A stretch of DNA of 64,000 nt from Tillus elongatus (taxonomy: Eukaryota; Arthropoda; Insecta; Coleoptera; Cleridae), in contig OZ023265.1 of NCBI GenBank assembly GCA_964006375.1, forward strand, positions 112,795,084 through 112,859,083, written 5' to 3'. Under the pieces are notes generated by a model, which did not search any database, was not told the DNA's origin, and saw only the letters and a list, made by a program, of their open reading frames with translations. The stretch's first letter is position 1, and each line of letters starts with the position of its first letter. A program made the position numbers and the translations under genes. This document shows positions 24,051 through 32,595 of this stretch, in pieces.

Positions 24051-24838
24051 GTAACTAGCTGCCATACGTAGATAAATACATATTACAGGACCAAACAATA
24101 CAAATAACACGGGTAAAACATACTACCCGAACTGGCGATCCTGAAAGTTTGGCCACTAAAATCCCAAAAACCGTAGTCAACATTTACAACGTTAGAATGG
24201 CAGATGACCTGTAACTAAAAATGATGTCTAAGAAAGGTAATTGAGAAAATTTTACGGAAGGATCGTTTTATAAAGAAAATATGACGTTCTTGTCAAACCA
24301 TGATTTGGTGGGTTTCATATTATAAGAATATGAGAAGATACGAAAGAATGAACTAAATATTGTAAACAAAATTGGCTCTCGTCTCTATAAATTGATTTTA
24401 AAACATTTCGTTAATTCTATAATCAGCTGTTTACTTAATTTGGATAGCCGAGTCATCAAGATTATAGAAGGAACCTTCGAATCAGCAAGATAGAAGACAC
24501 CTTGGGAAGGGCGTAGTAAAGTGAATCTCACACGTGGGAAACTGTGTTAGCTAAACTGAAGGTCACCTCGGAAGAACAATAGTGCCACGCCTGCGGGACA
24601 TGTTATAAATAGACGGCTCGCCTTCAGCGCGTCATTCATTCTTGTTTCCAAGTTAAGACTCTGCACATCCTGTGCAAATTTTCAAATGTCACACTTATCT
24701 TGATATTCGTCTTTGCCTTTATTTTGATATTGTAGTTTTGTATTCAGTATTAATTTTTTAAATCATGAAACAAATTGCTTTAAAAATTCAAACATCTTAA
24801 CCGTAAAGTTAAGGCACGTAAACATACAATATAAAAGC
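24051..24838. other. No gene; TATA/initiator-like site
   Basis: GTTATAAATAGACGGC near 24603 followed about 30 bp later by TCATTCATTC resembles a TATA-plus-initiator promoter or an LTR U3/R boundary. No coding region follows except the inserted LINE. Confidence 0.3.
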
Positions 24839-24840
24839 TA

Positions 24841-24868
24841 GCTTCCATGGTCGAGGGGTAGAGGGTTC
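24841..24868 (+). tRNA. tRNA-Val-like sequence, 5' half (interrupted)
   Basis: GCTTCCATGGTCGAGGGGTA begins a tRNA-like 5' half with box A (TGGTCGAGGGG) and runs to GGGTTC at the insertion site. The 3' half resumes beyond the LINE at about 28439. Joined, they would be about 71-72 nt with a CAC anticodon. The acceptor stem pairs poorly (about 4 of 7), so this was probably a tRNA pseudogene or SINE head and not a working gene. Confidence 0.6.
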
Positions 24869-24884
24869 TTCACGTCTGCGGTGT

Positions 24885-25343
24885 GTGCCTAACTGCGATG
24901 AAAACCACCCTGCGAATTCGCTGAACTCCAGAGCCTACACAGAGAGGCTCAACTGGATTACCTCGCAAAAAACAATTAAAAATGCAAGCAGCAAGAAAAA
25001 TACGTTTATACCTGCGCCTCTGCCAAAATTTAATTGCTGGAACCCACAACATCCAGTGCATAAAAGTACTAGTGAAGGTCCAGGTGTAAATATGGAGAGT
25101 GAAATTGCTTCTCCTAATATTTTTAACACAGTTGAACTATTCAAAGATAGTACTGACATTAACGTAAGTAACAAAACTAACGACTTCCATGACATAAAGG
25201 AAATTAGTAGTTTAGATAAGATATTAAATATTAAGAAAATGTTAAATTTAGTACGTATACTCAAACAAACACTAGGCGCATGCAAAACTGAGTCTGAGAA
25301 ATTCGAGAAGCTCATCGATTTTTGTAAGCAACTTGATGACTAA
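24885..25343 (+). pseudogene. Jockey-type ORF1 (gag-like), C-terminal part
   Basis: The frame starts within the element, at a truncated end, and not at a native start. Its first residues, PNCDENHPANS, match the last zinc knuckle of Jockey-type gag proteins (C..C....H pattern, final Cys apparently lost). The rest is a lysine/asparagine-rich tail with a helical stretch near residues 110-150. In the family, ORF1 protein binds the element RNA. It ends in TAA at 25341-25343 and overlaps the ORF2 ATG at 25336, a usual arrangement for these LINEs. Confidence 0.7.
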
Positions 25344-27966
25344 TACACTTAAGATTTGTTTTTGGAATGCTAACAGCGTTAAAAACAAAGTCGCTGAACT
25401 TATCGAGTTCCTAGAAACTGAAAATATCAGCATCATGGGCATCTGTGAGACAAGATTGGGTGAGCGAGATCGCCTTTGAATTAAAAATTTAAAATGCATC
25501 AAAAAATATAGCCATTACGACGGAGGGGGTCTCGCCTTTTCAGTTAAAAATAACACACCGGTTGCTAATGTTAACAGTGTAAATTATACAAGTATTGATA
25601 ACCTAACAATTAGACTATCTGATAATATTCATATAACTATTGTATATATTAAACCTCAAAATAACTTTTCAACTAACGACATTGATGCTTTACTATCCAT
25701 AAGTAACAAAATGCTTATTATGGGTGACTTCAATGCGCGACACCCAGACTGGAACTGCCTAACCTCAAACACGAATGGTAATCTCCTCAGCAACTATGCT
25801 TTAGATAATCATGGTTTAATTTTACATCTCAACACACCAACACATTACCCATAAAACAACACTAATCCTTCCACTATCGACATTTTAATAAACAAAAATG
25901 TCTCAAATATCCTCTCCAAACCAAAATCTTCATCACAGCTTAACTCTGATCGCAACCCCGTCATTTTCTCTTAACGCAATCAGCATCTATTGAATATAAC
26001 ACGGCGAGTGTATGATTATAAAAATGCTGATTGGAAAAAATTTAGGCAAAATATAAATGAAAATATTAATTTAAATACAACGATTCAAGACGTAACTGAA
26101 TTAGAATCTGAGGTGGAGATTTATACAAAGCTGATACAAAACAGCATAAATAAATTCCATAGAACAAAGGACTATAACACTGAACAATGCGCAGATACCG
26201 GAAAACATTTTAAATAAAATAAAATATAAAAATCAGATTAGGAAAAGGTGTCAGTTTTACAGAAATGAACAGGATGAGCCTGTACTAAACAGATTAGTTA
26301 GAGAAATTAAAACCGAGATTATTGATTTTAGAAACCAAAAAAGGTAATAGCACCTGGAAAATAGTAATATCTTTCAAGAATCCCCCGCAGAACATCCCTT
26401 CACTTATTAATAATTATGACTCAATACCATAACAGATGTTGAAAAAGCCGAGACCTTGGCCGCACACTTTGATAATGTACATAATATAGATATTGTAAAT
26501 AATACCGCGGCGCAGGTAGATATTATAAATACTGTGAATAATTTTATAGCAAGTAAAAACGAGGATAATACCTGGAAAACTAAACCAGCAAGTCCCTGGG
26601 AAGTTATAAAGGAAATACGTAAGACTCGTAAAAACAAGGCAGGTGGTTTCGATAAGATCCAAAATATATCTCTGAATAACCTTCCGACAAAAGGATTAGT
26701 CAAGCTCATGAGCTTAATAAACAGAATATTTCGTCTTGGACACTTCCCTTCAAAATGGAAAATAGCAAACACCGTACCGATTCATAATCAGGGAAAACCA
26801 GGTAACAGAATCGACGAATATAGGCCTATCAGTCTCTTGAACACCTTAAGTAAAATCGCAGAAGCAATAATAAATAATTGCATTGAGAAGCATGAAAAGA
26901 ATATACCCTTATTACAGGAATCCAATTTGGCTTCAGAAAAAAGCACAACACAGTTCAGCAAGTACTCAGAATAGTAAAGATAAGTCAACTGTCATGGTTA
27001 TATCAGATACACAAACAGCATTTGATACGGTATGGAAAGATGGACTTTATTATAAAATGAAAAAAAGTAATTACCTCCGATACTTAATCAGACTGAAATA
27101 TTTGTATTTAAAAGACATAGAATTTTGTGTTATCATAAATAACACAACATCTACTAAAAGAAAAATCAGGGTAGGTGTTTCGCAAGGGTCTTTAATCCAA
27201 CGCAAGCTATTTAATATATAAACGACCTACCGCAATTTTCAAACACTCAAACCGCTTTATTCGTTGATGACACTGCAATACATGCGCATTCCTTGAGTGC
27301 TATAGTGGCCGCGAAACAAATTCAGAGTCATATAAACATGCTGCAGAACTTATTTAAGATATGGAAATTGCAAATTAATGCAAATAAATCTGCATCTATT
27401 GTTTTGTAGAAAAAAGTTTCTGACGTCAAAATATTTCAACCATTAAAGTTTAACGGAGAAAATATTAAAGAAAATACGGTCAAGTACACTTAGATTCTAG
27501 ACTAACATTTAGGAAGCATATAAACACATCTATAAAAAATGCTCATTTGGCAGTAAAATAACTTTATCCCCTTATTAATAAAAATAGCAAAGTTAGTATA
27601 GAAAATATACTGTCACTATATAAAACCATGTTACGACCCGTAATTTCTTATGCAGCACCAGTCTGGTGTAGGGCAGCTAAAGGTAATATAGCACAAATAC
27701 AGAGGTTTCAAAATAAATGCCTAAGAATGGCATTTAATGAAAGCAGGTACACTAGAATTAGGGAATTACATGATATCGCAAAAATAATGTATATAAAAAA
27801 TTTCATAACTAAGATGGCAAATAAATTTTATGGGACTAAACGCAATAACCCATTATTGAGTTTAATTTCAAATTATAAAACTAGCAGATTAGAATTTAAT
27901 CTTAAACATAAATTACCTTTTGGTAACTTGGGGTTTTTAGAGACTAGTATACTAAACTATCAGTAA
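25336..27966 (+). pseudogene. Jockey-type ORF2 (endonuclease-reverse transcriptase), broken
   Basis: The ATG at 25336 opens a frame starting LKICFWNANSVKNKVAELI, the usual N-terminus of Jockey-type endonucleases. ETRLGER (25450s) carries the conserved Glu. GDFNARHPDWN (25720s) and STIDIL are the next blocks, while SDR in place of SDH marks decay of the catalytic His. Stops occur at 25477 (TGA), 25852 (TAA) and about 25973 (TAA). RT blocks follow in other frames: NKAGGFDKI, EYRPISLLNTLSKIAE (26817-26864), DTQTAFDTVW (27006), GVSQGSL (27173) and FVDDT (27261), the catalytic pair being kept. A C-terminal frame (27628-27966) reads PVISYAAPVWCRAA, typical after the RT. Not functional. Confidence 0.85.
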
Positions 27967-28438
27967 AGTATACATGTAAACTGTAAAAGGTATACCTAAC
28001 AATTAGTGTTTATAAGTGTAACTATTGTATGTATGTATGTGTATATGTGTACATGCTTATATGTGTATGCGCTTATAGTGTGTGCGTATGCGTGTGTATA
28101 TGTATCCAACCAATGTTGTAGTTAACTGGAAATAAATACAGATCAGCACCAGTGTGCTTGATCTATTAGCTAATAGGTACATCAGTCTAAAGACGCAGGT
28201 TTTTTAAGGCATTTTTCTTGTAATTAAATGTAATTTTAAATTGTAAAACCCAACCTAATACACTTGCAGTAAAGTATGTAGATAATAAGATATGTTTATG
28301 TAAATAATTAATTTAAATGTAAAAATAAAGGTAACATAGAGCTGGAGCATCCTATCAATCATATTACACTGTACATTATTGTTCTATTGTTTAATATTTC
28401 TTGTGACACAAATAAAGTTTTGTTGAGTTGTTGAGTTG

Positions 28439-28484
28439 AGTTCGCCTCACACGCGGGCGGTCCGGGTTCTATTCCCGCGCGATG
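28439..28484 (+). tRNA. tRNA-Val-like sequence, 3' half (interrupted)
   Basis: TTCGCCTCACACGCGGGCGG gives a five-pair anticodon stem around a loop with CAC, as in insect tRNA-Val. GGGTTCTATTCCC (28463-28475) is a T-arm with box B. It follows the LINE tail directly. With 24841-24868 it makes a tRNA-length sequence. Confidence 0.6.
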
Positions 28485-29457
28485 CACTAACGTTTTGTTT
28501 TGTTTCACTCACTTTAACATTTGGTAGAAAAGATAGTGTACGGATTTTATATGTTTGAAACAAGATCGCATTTTTCTTAAAAACGCTTGGATAACTTCGT
28601 CACCTTTGAGTCGAAAATTATAATTTTTAGGAGATATTTTATACCGTTGATAGAAAAGAAGAGAATTTGTTTTTAAAAAACTTTTTTGTTGTTAAAAAAC
28701 TGGCTAGATTAGGTTAATTAAAATGAAATCGCTTAGGCGATTAATAAGGAAAAATACCAATTACTCTTATAATTTGGCAGATACTTTATTTTTCTAAATA
28801 TAAATTAGGTTTTTTTGGAAAACTTTTGACCTTAATGAAATTTGTTAAACAAGTTTTATTAAGAAATTTACTGTACCTAGATATTACCAAATTGTAATTT
28901 TATATCTCCATAAAAATTTTTGAGACATTCGTCTCGAAAGGAGCTAGAACACAATTTGTTTTCTTTATAATATAGAGATATCAGTGGTAACACCTTCGAA
29001 AAAATCTTCAAATAAGTGTGTCTTAGGACATTTAAAACCGATCTTCAAGGTGTATTTAAATTTAAAGTATTAATTTTAGTAGAATTCCTTACTAACGGTC
29101 TACAATTCTTATGAAAATTCACTACTGGAGCGCACTTACCCTGTCCCGAAATGTTATATATTTAACCTAATAACACCATATTAAACAGCTAAATAGTCCT
29201 AGTTTATGAGTTATAAAATTTTGCTTTGGTGCACATTCTATTTATATATTAATATGTTTTGTGTAGTTTCTTAAAGTACTTTAATAGATAAGCCTTTACA
29301 TACTAATCTAATTGTTGTACGTAACCCGTGTTGTCCAGCAATCTATCCGGTCTAATTTAATCCAATAGTAAAAGCAAAATCAGGCCACCTTATTCTGTAA
29401 CCTCTTCTAAGCGTAGCAATAAATTCCAATTTGTTAATTTGATTGTGATTGTTCCAG
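28485..29457. other. Upstream intron of neuroligin; repeat fragment near 28960
   Basis: AT-rich. ATATAGAGATATCAGTGGT near 28971 resembles the end of the dispersed family at 13505. Just before the exon, AATAAATTCCAATTTGTTAA (29419-29438) matches 20069. No other exon was recognised. Confidence 0.5.
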
Positions 29458-29664
29458 AGCTGCTTCATCGAGTCGTCTTGTTAAGTGGATCAGGGTTAAG
29501 TCCCTGGGCGCTCCAGAGGGACCCGCTCTCTGTTAAGCGTCGTGTGGCTGAACACACCGGCTGCCATGGTGATCTTCTAGAGGACGATCTCGCTCCCTGT
29601 CTCAGACTTAAGCCTCTCGATCACCTGCTTAGTATAAAAATGGAATCGCCGAGATTCTTGCCAG
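29458..29664 (+). CDS. Neuroligin, internal exon A
   Basis: Neuroligins are postsynaptic single-pass adhesion proteins with an inactive cholinesterase-like ectodomain that binds neurexin. This 207-nt exon encodes ELLHRVVLLSGSGLSPWALQ, then CHGDLLEDDLAPCLRL and MESPRFLPG. It is the part of the alpha/beta-hydrolase fold just after the nucleophile elbow, equivalent to the SGTALSSWA region in vertebrates. It is bounded by GTTCCAG/AG at 29457 and CCAG/GTTAGT at 29664. Exon phases are 1 and 1, and the trailing G joins exon B to make a Gly codon. There are no stops and no frameshift, in contrast with all nearby elements, so it looks like a live gene exon. The gene-level call is neuroligin; which paralogue is not clear. 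Confidence 0.85.
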
Positions 29665-31032
29665 GTTAGTTCCATTTATCCTTATAATTCCTTAATGAGA
29701 CACTTCGTGTTTTGGCTGAGCACAAATAGTCTAGTCAGTTAAATAGAGAAACAGGTTACGTCATCAGTGTTTCACCTGTAAATACATTTTCAATAGAGAT
29801 TTGAATAGTTCAAGAGGCTGTATTGATATTTAGTTTTTTATAATTTAGTAGAGCAGAAATACATTTCACAACGAAAGGTTAAACTGTATTTTCTGAATAT
29901 AGTTTTAAAAAGTTAAGTCCACCGAAATAGTGAAAATAAAAAAAAAGAACAGAATATTGGGCCACCATAAAATTTCTGTATTTGAAAAAGCTAAGAGGTA
30001 TACACTTTTGAGATGACATATTTAATATTCTACAACATTTGTGTATCCAATCGTAAAAAAAAACTATTTCGAGCTTTAAAAGTAAAAATAAAAAGCATCT
30101 GAGTAAAGACCCTGATGTGTATGTCCCAAAAAAATTCAGTGTAGTCCATGGCATAATATTATCAAAACGTCAGAAAGACTTCATTAAGGATAACTAAAAA
30201 CTACTGGCCAGATCTTGATCAAATTTATATGGGACCATATGTATGAGAAGCACCAGCGTTCAAATAAAAAAAAGAGTCATCAAAATCGGTTCACCTAGAA
30301 AACATTTCTGAGGTAACACACATACAAAAATACAGTTTTCGGCTACAGACACAATTTTCACTACTAAATGTGTTGAGCAACACTATGCTAAATGGACACA
30401 TACACACACACATGCGAGGGCTCACAGGTCTGAAGCCAGGCCCGAGAAATATAAAATTAAAAAAACATTTCAGCAACATATTGCCTTCTTTGATAAATAT
30501 GTAATGATACATGAATAACAAATAAGGCACGGAAAAAATACATTTTGTATTTTCTTGCATTTTCTCCATCTTCTTCGTGAAAAATGCATTTTTGTCAATC
30601 AAGCAGCAAGTTTTGCATTATATCTCACAAATCTTTAAATCATGTGAAGCACATCATTTATTTGGGTGAGACACTTAAAAAAATGTCCCTGCACATTCGA
30701 TATTAATATTTATACGCAGCACTCACAAAGTGACCGTGAAATAGGCTTATGGAAAGTAGTTTTGAGCTGACTAAAATCTTGATCAAAGACTTTCATTTTA
30801 ATGAAATATTAATGATATTTGATTTAAAACGCTAAAATTGTTACCCACTTAAATCTGTTGGTTTGAAAATAAAACAACTTTAAAAACTTGTTAATACAAC
30901 GCAGAACTCAGTCTTCCGGAAACTTGTAGTAATAGTATTTTCGAACGTGTCCCAACACAGTACGTACACAGAAAATAAAATCGCTAGACGTGTACTATAT
31001 TTTTATGATTAGGTTATTTCATTGTTTTGCAG
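29665..31032 (+). other. Neuroligin intron with dispersed-repeat DNA
   Basis: A 1,368-bp intron, GTTAGT...TTTTGCAG. It contains a minus-strand repeat-like stretch (about 30150-30450) with the phrase GAACCGATTTTGATGA, similar to CGATTTTGATAAAATTTGGT in the (TA)n-linked repeat at 53.38 kb. No exon is seen inside. Confidence 0.7.
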
Positions 31033-31499
31033 GATTTGCCCCTTTCATCGATGGCACGATCCTGCTGAATCCCACTGCCGCCCCGCCCACAACGAGTTCA
31101 TCCACTGTTGCCACATCGGCTGGTTTTGAACTAGCTGATTTCCCTGACCGTGATCTACTTTTTAGTTTAACATCTACAGAATCTTATCTGGATTTGAACG
31201 CTCAAGACCTAGAGTTCGGTTTTAATGAAACTAGGCGAGATAGGATATTAAGGACTTACGTGAGGAACTCTTATTTTTATCATTTAAACGAAATATTTTC
31301 TACTTTAAAAAACGAGTACACGGACTGGGAAAAGCCGACGCAAAATCCGTTAAGTGTAAGGGACGCAACACTGGATGTTCTAAGTGACGGGCATACAGCG
31401 GCGCCTCTTATTAGGATTGGGTACTTACATTCAATGAGAGGAGGAAAGACGTTTTTTCTTCACTTTCATCATCAAAGCGGAGAAAGGGACTTTCCCATG
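31033..31499 (+). CDS. Neuroligin, internal exon B
   Basis: A 467-nt exon that continues exon A in phase: acceptor TTTTGCAG at 31032, donor CCCATG/GTAAGT at 31499, ending in phase 0. It encodes FAPFIDGTILLNP, a low-complexity AAPPTTSSSTVATSA insert, then DFPDRDLLFSLTSTESYLDL, YTDWEKP, VRDATLDVLSDGHTAAPLIR and GKTFFLHFHHQSGERDFP. These correspond to the vertebrate neuroligin stretch from FGPVIDGDVIP through TDWADR and LLALFTDHQWVAPA to YAFYHHCQ. It covers the second half of the cholinesterase-like domain. The following exons, with the C-terminal fold, stalk, membrane span and PDZ-binding tail, were not recognised downstream. Confidence 0.88.
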
Positions 31500-32120
31500 G
31501 TAAGTATTACGTAGTCTAGTATTACTTATTAAATTTTGGGACCTATTTCTAAATTAACTTAACATAAGTTTCTAGTTTATTTTATCAGTACTTCTAGAAT
31601 ACTTTTTGCTGACTGCTAATGCAGGTCTCACCGTAACAACCGACACAGGGCAGCTGCATGTAGGGGACGCTCAAACAGGATTATTTAACACAACTTACCT
31701 CTATACAATGTTTCACCTGTATGTTGTTGATTAAATAAAGGTAAAAACCTGTGATAAGCACTGATGAGGACAATTTGGAGATTTCAATTCACAACATATT
31801 TTTAAGACTTAACCTGACCTAACCTGACCTGACCTAACCTGACCTGACGGTCGTTTCACAGGATGGTATAATATAATCGCTTAAGAACTGAGATTGTGTT
31901 TATAGTAGGTGCCAAGTCATCGACAACACCCTTGAACGACGCTCCCGGCTTATGTTTACCAGGAGTCGCTCTATTTAAATTTTGTTATACTTGTTCTGTT
32001 GCGGCATATTTTGTCTGAGAGAAACATTGACGAACAATGAACTGTTTATATATTATCAAGGTCTTTAAATAGTATATGTGGTATGAAAAGAGCACCGCCA
32101 CCTCTACACAGTTCATTGTG
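31500..32120. other. Downstream intron sequence; no gene
   Basis: Probably the next neuroligin intron. It holds the pentamer array at 31813-31849 and leads into the (TA)n tract carrying the pogo element. Confidence 0.5.
31813..31849. repeat. Telomere-like pentamer array (CCTRA)n
   Basis: Seven units in the order CCTGA, CCTAA, CCTGA, CCTGA, CCTAA, CCTGA, CCTGA. It is the second such array in the window (see 7731). Confidence 0.8.

Positions 32121-32146
<26 letters not shown>
32121..32146. repeat. (TA)n, left part split by the pogo element
   Basis: Thirteen TA units directly before the left terminus. The tract resumes at 35796, so the transposon landed in the middle of a (TA)n array. Confidence 0.95.
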
Positions 32147-32151
<5 letters not shown>

Positions 32152-32171
32152 AACTACCCAGTGATTGGCCT
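32147..32171 (+). repeat. Pogo element left TIR
   Basis: Perfect 25-bp inverted match to 35771-35795. It contains a short palindrome GGGTAAACTACCC and one copy of the CAGTGATTGGCC motif. Confidence 0.97.
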
Positions 32172-32348
32172 CCTATTTTCGAAATTAGATTCCGCTGCTC
32201 CTTATATTCAACTAAGGGCAGTAATTGCGATGACGCCGTGTTTTTTTGATAGGTTGTAGATCAACCTCTTCGAGAAGTACGATAGATTGACTCATCTGTT
32301 AATGAATTTCGCAAAATTAATTAATTAGTTTTCTAGATATTGAGAGCT

Positions 32349-32403
32349 AGTCATTGGCCGAGCTGACTCAGTCATTGGCCCTCAGATGCTTCAGTTATTG
32401 GCC
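32349..32403 (+). promoter_or_regulatory. Left subterminal motif cluster
   Basis: AGTCATTGGCC (32349), CAGTCATTGGCC (32369) and CAGTTATTGGCC (32392) repeat the motif in the TIR (32159-32170), all in one orientation. They are likely accessory transposase-binding sites; each also contains CCAAT on the other strand. Confidence 0.75.
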
Positions 32404-32595
32404 ACTGCATGTAAACGAGCGGGAATAACTAAATAACTAATGAAGCCAGTTCTTCAAATTCAAAATAAACTTTATTAAGCACAAATACCAAAAGAAAAAC
32501 TGAAACTCTATCACATTTCATATTATACAAAAATTAACACAAAATGTATGAGTAACAAAACGCATTTCTCTTCCTTTGATTCCAATCTATCAGGC

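Larger units (their letters stand above)
24869..28440 (+). mobile_element. Jockey-type LINE, 5' truncated
   Basis: The element holds the end of a gag-like ORF1, an ORF2 with APE-type endonuclease then reverse transcriptase, and a 3' tail made of repeated TTGAG/TTGTTGAG units ending near 28440. It begins inside ORF1 at the zinc-knuckle region, as expected of 5' truncation during target-primed reverse transcription. It splits a tRNA-like sequence. The 3' UTR (27967-28440) has a GTATGTAT/TGTGCG low-complexity stretch and an ATAAA-type site near the end. Confidence 0.85.

Noticed and set aside
24935..26772. Minus-strand frames of 75-126 codons across the Jockey-type LINE
   Set aside because: Antisense to recognised LINE protein sequence; their hydrophobic look comes from A-rich coding strand read in reverse.
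30291..30602. 103-codon minus frame in the neuroligin intron
   Set aside because: Cys/Phe-rich and hydrophobic, arising from repeat-like DNA with GTGTGT and T-runs; no domain.
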